Shown: piece by piece, positions 7,644 through 15,961 of the stretch
Position numbering within the stretch: the first letter of the stretch is position 1
Layout of the letters: each line of letters starts with the position of its first letter
Assembly (NCBI GenBank): GCA_012512855.1
Contig: JAAZDK010000037.1
Coordinates: forward strand, 1-43,418
Length of the DNA: 43,418 nt
From: Clostridiales bacterium
Lineage (GTDB): Bacteria > Bacillota > Clostridia > Lachnospirales > Lachnospiraceae
Reading direction: 5' to 3'
Program-made: the position numbers and the translations under genes
The notes under the pieces: model-generated
Told to the model about the DNA's origin: nothing
Databases searched by the model: none
What the model saw: only the letters and a program-made list of their open reading frames with translations

Positions 7644-8873
7644 ATGTTGATTAAGCTGCTAAATTGGTTATGCGGTGTTCTGACTGTCAGGATAAGCGGT
7701 GTTGCACCTGAAAGATTTATAAATCTTTGCTGCAACCGGAAGCTTTTTATATGGAATCTGCAGAATATAGACAGGGTGTATCAGTTTAATATCCGTGCAA
7801 AAAAATTTAAACAGCTGAAACCCATAGCCAAAAAAACCGGAATTGTCCCGGAAATAGTCGAAAAAAGCGGTTTCCCGTTTATATGGCACAAATACAGGAA
7901 AAGATACGGTTTTTTTGCAGGTATCCTAATCTGTGTCCTTCTGGTATATATACTTTCATTGTACATATGGGATATTAATATTCTGGGAGGATCCAAATAT
8001 ACTCCTGAGACCCTGCTGGAGTTTTTAAGAGACAATGATGTATATGCAGGAATAAGGAAAAAGCATATAAACTGTCAGGAGATTGAGGAAAGCATAAGAC
8101 TGGCATACAAGGATATCGGATGGGTATCGGCTGAGATAAAGGGAACAAGATTGATTATAAAAATAACCGAGACCAATATGCCGGCTCCGGTGAAAAAGGC
8201 CGACAGGCCAAGTCATATGGTAGCCAGTAAAAATGCGGTCGTTAAAAGCATAATAACCCGATCCGGCACACCCCTGGTAAAGAAGGGGGATGTGGTCAAA
8301 AAGGGAGATATTCTGGTTTCCGGAATAGTAGCTATAAAAAGTGATTTTGATGAAATTATAAGATTTCAGCCGTTGGTTGCCGACGCGGATATAATTTGCA
8401 GCAGCTATTATGATTATGAGGATGTCTTCAGCCTAGAGTATCTTGAGGCCATCTACACCGGGAGGGTAAAAAAAGGCTATTATGTAGCACTGACCGATAA
8501 AAAATTATTTTTATATAATCCTAGTAATTCTTATGACAAGTATGATATAATTGTTAGCGAAAAAGTGCTGCATATAACTGACAGCTTTTACCTGCCCATC
8601 CGTTACGGAACGATAACAAGCAGGGAATATTATGAGGTTAAAAAGAGATATTCGGAGGATGAAGCGATAGCTTTAGCGCAGGGTAAGCTACAGAGATATC
8701 TTGATAAACTGGCGGCAAATAATGTTTTAATTACTCAAAATAATGTTACAATAACTATAGAGAATGGTTATTGCATAGCAAAGGGCAGAATTCTTGTTGA
8801 GGAGCCTGCCTGGGAATATAAAGAAGTATCTGATGATGAGTGGAGGATAGAAGGGACGGATGAGCATAACTGA
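7644..8873 (+). CDS. yqfD: Sporulation protein YqfD
   Basis: YqfD is a membrane protein needed for efficient sporulation in Bacillus; its biochemical role is not known. The 409-residue product has a cytoplasmic N-terminus (LNWLCGVLTVRISGVAPERF), one clear membrane segment about 90-110 (FFAGILICVLLVYILSLYIW) and an extracytoplasmic part with POTRA-like beta/alpha texture. I place the start at ATG 7644 because AGGGGG (7631-7636) lies 7 nt before it; a TTG 21 bp upstream has no SD. The last 14 bp overlap phoH, which indicates translational coupling. Confidence 0.9.
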   Translation: MLIKLLNWLCGVLTVRISGVAPERFINLCCNRKLFIWNLQNIDRVYQFNIRAKKFKQLKPIAKKTGIVPEIVEKSGFPFIWHKYRKRYGFFAGILICVLLVYILSLYIWDINILGGSKYTPETLLEFLRDNDVYAGIRKKHINCQEIEESIRLAYKDIGWVSAEIKGTRLIIKITETNMPAPVKKADRPSHMVASKNAVVKSIITRSGTPLVKKGDVVKKGDILVSGIVAIKSDFDEIIRFQPLVADADIICSSYYDYEDVFSLEYLEAIYTGRVKKGYYVALTDKKLFLYNPSNSYDKYDIIVSEKVLHITDSFYLPIRYGTITSREYYEVKKRYSEDEAIALAQGKLQRYLDKLAANNVLITQNNVTITIENGYCIAKGRILVEEPAWEYKEVSDDEWRIEGTDEHN

Positions 8874-9894
8874 ATCAATAATTGATATCCCTGCTGAGCA
8901 TGAAAAAAACGTTTTTGGCGGATTTGATGCTTATGTGAAGATTATCGAAAGAGCCTTTAATGTTACGGTTATAGCCCGCAACAACGAGGTAAAGATTATA
9001 GGCGCAGAAAAGGATGTTACGCGTGCCAAGAGTGTTTTTCTTCAGCTTATTGAGCTGTCAAAGAGAGGTAATCAGATAACCGAGCAGAATGTTAATTATG
9101 CGATTTCACTATGTTTTGAGGATAAGGAAGCAGCATTGCTGGAAATTGACAAGGATCTGATATGCCATACAATTAACGGCAAGCCCATAAAGCCAAAGAC
9201 AATAGGCCAGAAAAACTATGTGGATCTGATACGCAAAAAGATGATCGTGTTCGGAATCGGACCTGCCGGTACCGGCAAGACCTATCTTGCCATGGCAATG
9301 GCTATTACAGCCTTTAAGAATAACGAAGTAAATAAAATAATTCTAACCAGACCTGCCATAGAGGCAGGAGAGAAGCTGGGCTTTCTTCCGGGGGATCTGC
9401 AAAGCAAGGTGGATCCATACCTGAGGCCCTTGTATGATGCATTGTATCAGATTATGGGACCGGAATCCTACATTAAGAATGCGGAAAAAGGCCTGATTGA
9501 GGTGGCGCCTCTTGCATATATGAGAGGCCGCACCCTGGAAAATGCCTTTATAATTCTTGATGAGGCTCAGAATACAACCCCGGCGCAGATGAAGATGTTT
9601 CTGACCCGTATAGGCTTTGGTTCCAAGGTAGTCATAACAGGGGATTTGACTCAGAAGGATCTTCCTTCCGGCAGCAAGTCAGGTTTGGAGGTTGCCATAA
9701 AGGTACTTTCTAAAATCGACGATATCGGTTTTTCGTATCTGACCAGTCTTGACGTTGTAAGACATCCTTTGGTGCAGCGTATAGTTAAGGCTTACGATTC
9801 TTACGAGGAAAAGCTGAAGCAGCAGGCAGTCAAAGCAAGGCTTGAAAACAAGAAAAAACTTAGTTTAAAGTTTAAATCAGAAAAAATCAGGTGA
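8860..9894 (+). CDS. phoH: PhoH family ATPase
   Basis: PhoH proteins are cytoplasmic P-loop ATPases linked to RNA metabolism, and their partner YbeY lies two genes downstream. The 344 residues comprise an N-terminal KH-like part (about 20-90) and a helicase-like P-loop domain. Walker A is GPAGTGKT (134-141), Walker B is IILDEAQN (231-238), and VVITGDLTQKDLP is the family signature after it. The start codon lies inside yqfD. The tail is rich in lysine. This is the position of phoH in the Bacillus yqf cluster. Confidence 0.95.
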   Translation: MSITESIIDIPAEHEKNVFGGFDAYVKIIERAFNVTVIARNNEVKIIGAEKDVTRAKSVFLQLIELSKRGNQITEQNVNYAISLCFEDKEAALLEIDKDLICHTINGKPIKPKTIGQKNYVDLIRKKMIVFGIGPAGTGKTYLAMAMAITAFKNNEVNKIILTRPAIEAGEKLGFLPGDLQSKVDPYLRPLYDALYQIMGPESYIKNAEKGLIEVAPLAYMRGRTLENAFIILDEAQNTTPAQMKMFLTRIGFGSKVVITGDLTQKDLPSGSKSGLEVAIKVLSKIDDIGFSYLTSLDVVRHPLVQRIVKAYDSYEEKLKQQAVKARLENKKKLSLKFKSEKIR

Positions 9895-9901
9895 AACCGC
9901 T

Positions 9902-11356
9902 ATGAAAAAAAATCACAGTAGCGATGATTTCAGTGTCGGAGGAAATCAGGAGGATATTAAAGGGCAGGATAACAGCATCCAAATTGACGAAAAGGATATT
10001 GCGGTAATCATTAAAACAGGCGCTAGGGATAAAACACCTGTACCAATTACCCTTTTGCCTGTTTTAGCCATGCTTTTGTCCATGCTCCCGGGGATATGCA
10101 GGCTGGCCTTCAACCTTGAAACTGCTCGCTTTGGTATTATAGCCTTGCTTCTTACCGGTACTGTTGTCTTTTATATACGCTTTAATCTTTCCGGCTTATA
10201 TGAAAAAAAGCTGCTATTAGCTATACTTGCCATAAGCTATTTGGGATCTCTGGCCCTGCTGTTGTATGTGCCCAGTCCTGAGCTTTTTTCATTTTGGATG
10301 CTGGGCGGTATAGTAATAGCAATGCTGCATGATCAAAGGCTCGGCCTGCTGGTTCATTTTGCATTTACCGTTTATATGGGAATATGCTTTCTGGATAATC
10401 TAAAGGCCATAATCCAGCTTTTGTTCATAGGAGTTCTTATGATCATGCTCTCAGGAGCATTAAAGCATAAAGCAACGGCAATTTATGCATCAATTATTAT
10501 TTTGTCAACCAACATAACTTTGGCATTTATTCTGAATAATTTTATATTCCGCTCGGTTAACGGTTTTAACTATTTGATTTCATTGTTTAGCCTTATCTTG
10601 GTCCTGACAGCTGCTTTTTGTATAAATTACATATATAGTAAATATGCAGGGGAAGCTGCAAGCCCTGAAAATACTGCAGATAATAAAGAGAAAGACAGTG
10701 GACAGGCAGATGGAGTGCAGATAAATTCGGATGATATTATTAGTGATAGCTCGAATTTGCATGAACTAAGTCAAACCGGCCAGGCTGTCAGCCTGGTTAT
10801 TCAAAGTGTTGGTGAAGACGGTCTTCAAATTGACAGCAGTCTGGAGCTTCTGTGTGATAAGAGCAATATGCTGCTTGTGCAGCTGAAGCAATATTCAAAG
10901 GCCTTGTATGATCATTCTGAGCGTATTGCAGATCTGGCCTTCAGAGCGGCTCTGGAAATAGGGGCTGATTCAAAGCTTGCCCTGGCAGGAGGCCTTTATC
11001 ATGAAATAGGCAGAATAAGGGATACCGGCAATTACATAGAGGAAGGCCTTGCTATTGCTGATGAATATAAATTTCCTGCAGAATTAAAGGCTATAATTAA
11101 GGAGCATAATATTAAAAACGGAAAGCCGAGTTCGCTGGAGGCTTGTCTGGTAATGCTCGCAGACAGCCTGGAGGCATCAATAGATTATGTCCTGAAAAAT
11201 AAGGGAAACAAGTATACAACTGAAAAAATAATAGACAGTGTTTTCAAGCTTAGAATGGATAAGGGTATTTTTGATGCCTGTCCGTTAAAAATAAAGGATT
11301 ATAAAAGGCTTAAGGAATTTTTTATCAGGGAATATGCTGATTATAAGCTAAATTAA
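9902..11356 (+). CDS. Short PgpH-like membrane protein with a degenerate HD domain
   Basis: In Bacillus and Listeria the gene between phoH and ybeY encodes PgpH (7TMR-HD), a c-di-AMP phosphodiesterase of roughly 700-800 residues. This product has only 484. It has an acidic N-terminus, six or seven membrane segments (about 45-250), a hydrophilic linker (~255-300) and a C-terminal HD-like domain. The large extracytoplasmic sensor domain is absent. Metal-site residues retained are H338, H367, H402 and D421 (LADSLEA). The HD pair reads H367-E368 (YHEIGR instead of YHDIGK), the EHHG motif is EHN, and the segment carrying another His is missing. Activity is doubtful. Confidence 0.75.
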   Translation: MKKNHSSDDFSVGGNQEDIKGQDNSIQIDEKDIAVIIKTGARDKTPVPITLLPVLAMLLSMLPGICRLAFNLETARFGIIALLLTGTVVFYIRFNLSGLYEKKLLLAILAISYLGSLALLLYVPSPELFSFWMLGGIVIAMLHDQRLGLLVHFAFTVYMGICFLDNLKAIIQLLFIGVLMIMLSGALKHKATAIYASIIILSTNITLAFILNNFIFRSVNGFNYLISLFSLILVLTAAFCINYIYSKYAGEAASPENTADNKEKDSGQADGVQINSDDIISDSSNLHELSQTGQAVSLVIQSVGEDGLQIDSSLELLCDKSNMLLVQLKQYSKALYDHSERIADLAFRAALEIGADSKLALAGGLYHEIGRIRDTGNYIEEGLAIADEYKFPAELKAIIKEHNIKNGKPSSLEACLVMLADSLEASIDYVLKNKGNKYTTEKIIDSVFKLRMDKGIFDACPLKIKDYKRLKEFFIREYADYKLN

Positions 11357-11385
11357 GATTGCTATGAGAAAGGCCTGATTGAGCA

Positions 11386-11883
11386 ATGACAATCAATATA
11401 GAGTATGAAGCCGAAAAAAAACTGGACTTTGATTATGAGGAGCTGGTCAGGAGGGTTATACTGGCCTGTATGGATTATGAAGGCTGTCCTTATGATGCTG
11501 AAATAAATGTTTTATTTACAGACGATGAAAATATAAGACAGATAAATCATGACTACAGAGCAATTGATACAGCTACCGATGTTTTGTCATTTCCGGCTGT
11601 GGATTACGATAAGCCGGGGGATTTTTCAAGGCTGGAGGAAAATGTTGCTGCATATTTCAATCCCGAAAGCGGAGAGCTAATTCTCGGAGATATTGTTATT
11701 AGTGTTGAACGGGCACTAAATCAGGCTGAAGAATATGGGCATACTATAGAGAGGGAGATAGCTTTTTTAACGGCCCACAGCATGTTCCACCTCTTCGGCT
11801 ACGATCATATGATAGAAGAGGAAGCAAAAATTATGGAGCAGAAGCAGGAGGATGTGCTGGATAAGCTTCAGATAAGAAGATAA
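11386..11883 (+). CDS. ybeY: Endoribonuclease YbeY
   Basis: YbeY is a zinc endoribonuclease for 16S rRNA maturation and ribosome quality control. The 165 residues match the family size. The metal motif is HSMFHLFGYDH, giving the HxxxHxxxxxH ligands, with Ser where most YbeY have Gly. TDVLSFP and LGDIVISVERA are also family motifs. GAAAGG precedes the ATG. It closes the yqf-type run; the dgkA, cdd and era genes that follow it in Bacillus are absent. A 20-bp tandem duplication spans its stop codon. Confidence 0.95.
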   Translation: MTINIEYEAEKKLDFDYEELVRRVILACMDYEGCPYDAEINVLFTDDENIRQINHDYRAIDTATDVLSFPAVDYDKPGDFSRLEENVAAYFNPESGELILGDIVISVERALNQAEEYGHTIEREIAFLTAHSMFHLFGYDHMIEEEAKIMEQKQEDVLDKLQIRR

Positions 11884-11911
11884 TCTGCTGTATCAGAAGA
11901 TAACCTGCTGT
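11872..11911. repeat. 20-bp tandem duplication across the ybeY stop
   Basis: Two adjacent 20-bp units, 11872-11891 and 11892-11911, share AGAAGATAA and CTGCTGT and differ at two positions. Both contain the TAA that ends ybeY. A short replication-slippage duplication is the simplest explanation. Confidence 0.7.
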
Positions 11912-11952
11912 TTGATCGCCTGCCAAATGACTTAACGAGGGGAAGTACGAGA

Positions 11953-13065
11953 ATGAAAAAAAGGATCTGTACCATATTGATGCTTATACTCGCTGCAGCT
12001 ATTATTGTAGCCTGCAAGAAAAAAGCAACTGATGAGGAAATAAAGCCTGACGAAATAGAGAGGCCGGAGATCACTGTTACTGCAACACCAACACCGGTCA
12101 CAGAAGAACCGAGCCCGACAGCTGAGCCGGAGGAAAGCTATGAGGGCATGATGAGAAGTTATCTTACAGGCTTATGGATTCCTGTTGAGCTGGGGACAAA
12201 AAGGCCTTATGCCATTCAGTTCAACAATTTTAAGACAGTAAAGAACCAGTGGGGCATCGGCCAGGCCGATATTGTGTATGAATGCCTTGTTGAGGGTGGT
12301 CTTACCAGGCTTCTTGGTATTGGCCAGAATTTTTCAGGGGACAAGCTGGGCTCTGTTCGCAGCGCAAGACATTACTTTGTAAGTATTCTTGAAGAATACG
12401 ATGCAATATATATTCATTACGGCAAGACCAAATATGCCACCAGCAAGATGAATAAGCTGGGTACCGACCATATGGACGGAACCACCGGAATAGGAAATAT
12501 AGTATATTACAGGGACAAAAGCATAAAAGCCCCTCACAATGCCTTTACCAGCCTGGAGAGAATCCAGGAGGGAATAAAGAAGCAAAAATTCAGGACCGAG
12601 CTGGAGGATGACTATCAGCCACATTTCAAATTCTATGAAAAGGATACGGATTTGGTATCCGGCTCTAAGGCAAATAAGATCAACATTCGTTTTTCGGCAT
12701 CAGCCCAGCCTTATTTTGAATACAACAGTGAGGACAAGCTTTACTATCGTTTCCAATATGGGGATGTGCACAAGGATTCCCTGACAGGAGAGCAGTTAAA
12801 CTTTAAAAACGTTATTATCCAGTTTGTTAAGGAATGGAATATTGACAAGAATGGTTACCAGACTATGGATCTGGAGGATGCCAAGGGAGAAGGCTATTAC
12901 TTTACTAACGGAAAAGTGGTTCCAATAACATGGAGGAAGAAGGAAGCAACCAATTGGATGCGCTACTATAATGAAGCCGGGGAAGAGCTGACGATTAATC
13001 CAGGCAAAACCTTCATAATTCTTTTCCCCAACAACCGAACAAAGGATGTAAAGTTTTCTGAATAA
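11953..13065 (+). CDS. DUF3048 (YerB-type) lipoprotein
   Basis: A membrane-anchored lipoprotein of unknown function. The signal peptide ends in a lipobox with the lipid-carrying Cys21 (AIIVAC). A Thr/Pro/Glu-rich spacer (about 25-58) leads to the domain. The N-terminal DUF3048 block shows RPYAIQFNN, GIGQADIVYECLVEGGLTR and LGSVRSARHYF. The C-terminal block shows RKKEATNWMRYYNEAGEEL and NPGKTFIILFP. At 370 residues it is the normal size for the family. GAGGGGAAG precedes the ATG. YerB-like proteins are widespread in Firmicutes; I do not infer a substrate. Confidence 0.88.
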   Translation: MKKRICTILMLILAAAIIVACKKKATDEEIKPDEIERPEITVTATPTPVTEEPSPTAEPEESYEGMMRSYLTGLWIPVELGTKRPYAIQFNNFKTVKNQWGIGQADIVYECLVEGGLTRLLGIGQNFSGDKLGSVRSARHYFVSILEEYDAIYIHYGKTKYATSKMNKLGTDHMDGTTGIGNIVYYRDKSIKAPHNAFTSLERIQEGIKKQKFRTELEDDYQPHFKFYEKDTDLVSGSKANKINIRFSASAQPYFEYNSEDKLYYRFQYGDVHKDSLTGEQLNFKNVIIQFVKEWNIDKNGYQTMDLEDAKGEGYYFTNGKVVPITWRKKEATNWMRYYNEAGEELTINPGKTFIILFPNNRTKDVKFSE

Positions 13066-13136
13066 AGAAAGTGAAGGACTCCCGCGGATTGGCTGGTTTT
13101 AATAGCCGATTAACACAGGATAAAGGAGTAGATTAA

Positions 13137-14816
13137 ATGTCTGATAGCAAAAGTAACCATTTTTTAATACAGGGGAATATATTGGCTATTGCCTCTCTTC
13201 TGGTACGAATTATTGGTTTGATCTACCGTATACCAATGAGAAGAATAATAGGAGCGGAGGGTGCAGGCTTATACAGCTATTCCTTTGAGGTTTATAATAT
13301 AGCCCTAATATTGTCCTCCTACAGCCTTCCTTTGGCAGTGTCCAGACTTGTGGCAGTCAGAAGGGCAAAAAAGGAGCACAGGAATTCATACAGGATTTTC
13401 CTTTGTGCAATGGCTTTTGCGGTATGTGTAGGACTGCTTACCACGACGATTATCTTTATAGGTGCGGATTTTATTGCCGAGGTCGGCTTTAAAAGCCCGA
13501 ATGTCGCCTTGCCATTGAGAGTATTGTCCCCGACAATTCTGATTTTTGCAATTATGGGTGTATTCAGAGGCTTTTATCAGGGCAAGGATACCATGATTCC
13601 TACTGCAATATCACAGGTGCTGGAGCAGGTTGTTAATGCCATAGTTAGTATAGCCGCATCATATATGCTGATTAAAAATTACAGCGCCAATATTAATGTG
13701 GCTGCATATGGAGCTGCAGGCGGTACCCTGGGAACATTTGCAGGCGCCTGTGTTGGGCTGATTTTCCTGGTATTTGTATTTATCATTTATAAGCCTGTAT
13801 TAAGCAAACAGATTAGGACAGATCACAGTGGCAACAGGGAATCCTATAAATTTATTTTCAGGCTGCTGCTGGCAACGATTGCCCCTATAATTTTAAGTCA
13901 GACGGTTTATCAGCTGAGCGGTCTGATAGACGGAGCTTTGTTTGGCAATATACTTCATAATAAGAAGGTGACAGTATTTGACAGCGAGGTTCTTGAGGTT
14001 CTGCCGGGACAGCCGTATACCAGCGCCCACAGGGACAAGCTCTGGGGTATATACAGCTCCGAATACAGGCTTCTTACCAATGTACCGGTAGCTATAGCGG
14101 CTGCTATAGGAACGGCAATGGTATCATCTATATCGGCAGATCATGTTAGAGGTTTTTATGATACTATCCGCTTTAAGATAAAATCGGCTGTAAAATTTAA
14201 TATGATAATTGCAATCCCTTCGGCTGTAGGGATGAGCGTACTGGCATATCCAATCAATGTTTTGCTCTTTGATGACGGCTATAAGCTGTCAACCTATATA
14301 CTTATGCTGGGTTCTGTATCAATTATTTTCTTCGCATATTCAACAGTTACAACAGCAATCCTGCAGGGTATTGACAAATTAAAGATACCTGTGATTAATT
14401 CGGCTATTTCCCTGGGGATACATATAATAATGCTTTCATTAATCCTGCAGTTTACAGAACTAAGTACATATGCCCTGGTAATAGGTAATGTAACCTTTCC
14501 TCTGGTGGTAAGCATTCTTAACTGGCATGCCCTGGAGAAATACATAAACTACAGGCAGGAAGTGATAAAGACCTTTGCTATTCCATGCGCAAGCGCTTTG
14601 ATTATGGGTCTGCTGGCTTATTTCCTTTACAAGGGCTTGTATGCATTAACAGACAGCATGCTGTTGGCTACGTCAGTAACTATTCTGCTGGCAATCATAA
14701 TTTACTTTATTTCACTTGTTCTGCTTAAGGGTGTTAATGAGGATGAAATCAGGCAGTTGCCTAAGGGCTATGTGTTTGTCAGCATATTAAAGAGGCTGCG
14801 CCTGCTGAAGAGCTGA
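13137..14816 (+). CDS. MOP-superfamily flippase, SpoVB/YtgP (MurJ-like)
   Basis: A 559-residue polytopic membrane protein with about 14 predicted segments, of the SpoVB/YtgP branch of the oligosaccharide flippase superfamily. Family signatures include the N-terminal GNILAIASLLVRIIGLIYR, the RIIGAEGAGLYSYSFEVY stretch, FRGFYQGKDTMIPTA and NVPVAIAAAIGTAMVSSIS. Relatives translocate lipid-linked cell-wall precursors: YtgP is a MurJ in Bacillus, and SpoVB acts in spore cortex formation. Sequence alone does not tell which role this one has. AAAGGAG precedes the ATG. A small ATTGGCT/AGCCGAT stem-loop lies just upstream. Confidence 0.88.
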   Translation: MSDSKSNHFLIQGNILAIASLLVRIIGLIYRIPMRRIIGAEGAGLYSYSFEVYNIALILSSYSLPLAVSRLVAVRRAKKEHRNSYRIFLCAMAFAVCVGLLTTTIIFIGADFIAEVGFKSPNVALPLRVLSPTILIFAIMGVFRGFYQGKDTMIPTAISQVLEQVVNAIVSIAASYMLIKNYSANINVAAYGAAGGTLGTFAGACVGLIFLVFVFIIYKPVLSKQIRTDHSGNRESYKFIFRLLLATIAPIILSQTVYQLSGLIDGALFGNILHNKKVTVFDSEVLEVLPGQPYTSAHRDKLWGIYSSEYRLLTNVPVAIAAAIGTAMVSSISADHVRGFYDTIRFKIKSAVKFNMIIAIPSAVGMSVLAYPINVLLFDDGYKLSTYILMLGSVSIIFFAYSTVTTAILQGIDKLKIPVINSAISLGIHIIMLSLILQFTELSTYALVIGNVTFPLVVSILNWHALEKYINYRQEVIKTFAIPCASALIMGLLAYFLYKGLYALTDSMLLATSVTILLAIIIYFISLVLLKGVNEDEIRQLPKGYVFVSILKRLRLLKS

Positions 14817-14866
14817 TTATATCTGTAATGTTCAATATTTAATTCGCTGGTAATTGATTATATCTG
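14814..14866. repeat. 12-bp direct repeats at and after the flippase stop
   Basis: TGATTATATCTG occurs at 14814-14825, where its TGA is the stop codon, and again at 14855-14866. The copies start 41 bp apart. No function is apparent. Confidence 0.5.
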
Positions 14867-14954
14867 ACAGAAAGCATTATCAATGCCGGAAAGGCCTCCT
14901 TTGGTGTATAAAATAGAAATTTTAGGAAATAATAATGCCGAAGGAGTGGTTTTA

Positions 14955-15620
14955 ATGAAGCTTAAACAGGCATTGTTATATATTGGAAGCTTTCTGCTGC
15001 TGTCGCTTATGTTTGTCATCTGTTACTATATGAGCTATCTCCATGCCCTGAATAATTTTAACAAAAAGGCTATTGAGAGGAAGGAGCAGCTGCATTTAAT
15101 GCTGGAGAATGAAGAGGAGCCACTGGATGAGAGCGCAGGCAAGAATACTGACATCGTTCCGGCAGTACAGGATGTAATTAGGGTTTTACCCTCCACAAAA
15201 TATATACTTGAAATTTACGACATGAAATCCGATAGCACAACAAGACAGGAGCTTAATCCTCCTGCCCACCTGGTGGGCTTGACCAGACAGGAGGTTATAG
15301 ATTATCTTGCCGACTATATGAGGGATCTGCCTCTATCTGAATATAATAAGGGATTGATTTCGGCTGAGCTGATTTATTTCTCAGATGAGGAAATAGTAAT
15401 TAGAAAAAGCTACAATGAGGATTTTCTGCCCTACAGATATTATGTGGTTATCAAGGATGGTTATATAGTTGTTTATAACAGTGATTTAAAGAGTATATAC
15501 AGATATACCAGCATAGATGCCAAAAGCCTGCCGGAGGAGGACAGGCTGGAGCTGATTCAGGGAATTTATGTGAACAGCCTGGATGAACTCTATTCATTGC
15601 TGGAAAGCTACTCCAGCTGA
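14955..15620 (+). CDS. Single-pass membrane protein, BofC-like C-terminus
   Basis: The 221-residue product has one N-terminal membrane segment (about 7-28, LLYIGSFLLLSLMFVICYYM), a charged linker and a globular C-terminal part. The end, with ELIYFSDEEIVI, YYVVIKDGYIVVYN, LPEEDRLELIQGI and a final LDELYSLLESY, follows the layout of the BofC C-terminal domain. BofC is a forespore intermembrane-space protein that restrains SpoIVB signalling to sigma-K in Bacillus. The match is by eye only. I chose ATG 14955 because AAGGAG (14941-14946) lies 8 nt before it; the in-frame ATG at 14883 has no SD and precedes a non-signal-like segment. Confidence 0.6.
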   Translation: MKLKQALLYIGSFLLLSLMFVICYYMSYLHALNNFNKKAIERKEQLHLMLENEEEPLDESAGKNTDIVPAVQDVIRVLPSTKYILEIYDMKSDSTTRQELNPPAHLVGLTRQEVIDYLADYMRDLPLSEYNKGLISAELIYFSDEEIVIRKSYNEDFLPYRYYVVIKDGYIVVYNSDLKSIYRYTSIDAKSLPEEDRLELIQGIYVNSLDELYSLLESYSS

Positions 15621-15726
15621 TTTTCGCAATATCATATAAAACAGACTAAAATGAAATACAAAAGACTAATATGTTTTTTTGGTTAAAAAAACAGTTAAGG
15701 ATGGTTATCCGTATTAATATTTAAGC

Positions 15727-15824
15727 AAAAATCAAAGAAGGATGCTTACTGGCATGTGCTGGTCCTTTGGTAATGCAGGCTCTTACACAGCTTGATTTTG
15801 GCAGATGTAGGAGGCCTGCTTTTT
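15727..15824 (+). terminator. Structured terminator-like element in 341-bp gap
   Basis: GCAGGCTCTTAC (15775-15786) pairs with GTAGGAGGCCTGC (15807-15819) as a 12-bp stem with one bulged G and a 20-nt loop, followed by five T. This would end the flippase/BofC-like transcript. A second pairing, AAAATCAA (15728-15735) with TTGATTTT (15792-15799), uses the terminator loop, so a pseudoknot or alternative fold is possible. The rest of the gap before it is A+T-rich with no gene. Confidence 0.65.
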
Positions 15825-15894
15825 ATGTATATTAACTATAATAGCTTAGAAAATTAACATAGCATTAAGAAAAGCTTAGTTTTTAAATAAACGC

Positions 15895-15923
15895 TTGAAA
15901 TAAAATATAGTCTAAAATATAAT
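15895..15923 (+). promoter_or_regulatory. Promoter for the FAD oxidoreductase
   Basis: TTGAAA (15895-15900) and TATAAT (15918-15923) with a 17-bp spacer, about 30 nt before the start at 15962. It lies downstream of the structured element, so that element is probably not in this transcript. Confidence 0.75.
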
Positions 15924-15961
15924 GAAACAAAATATCTAAGTTGGTATGGGAGGCTTGTCTC

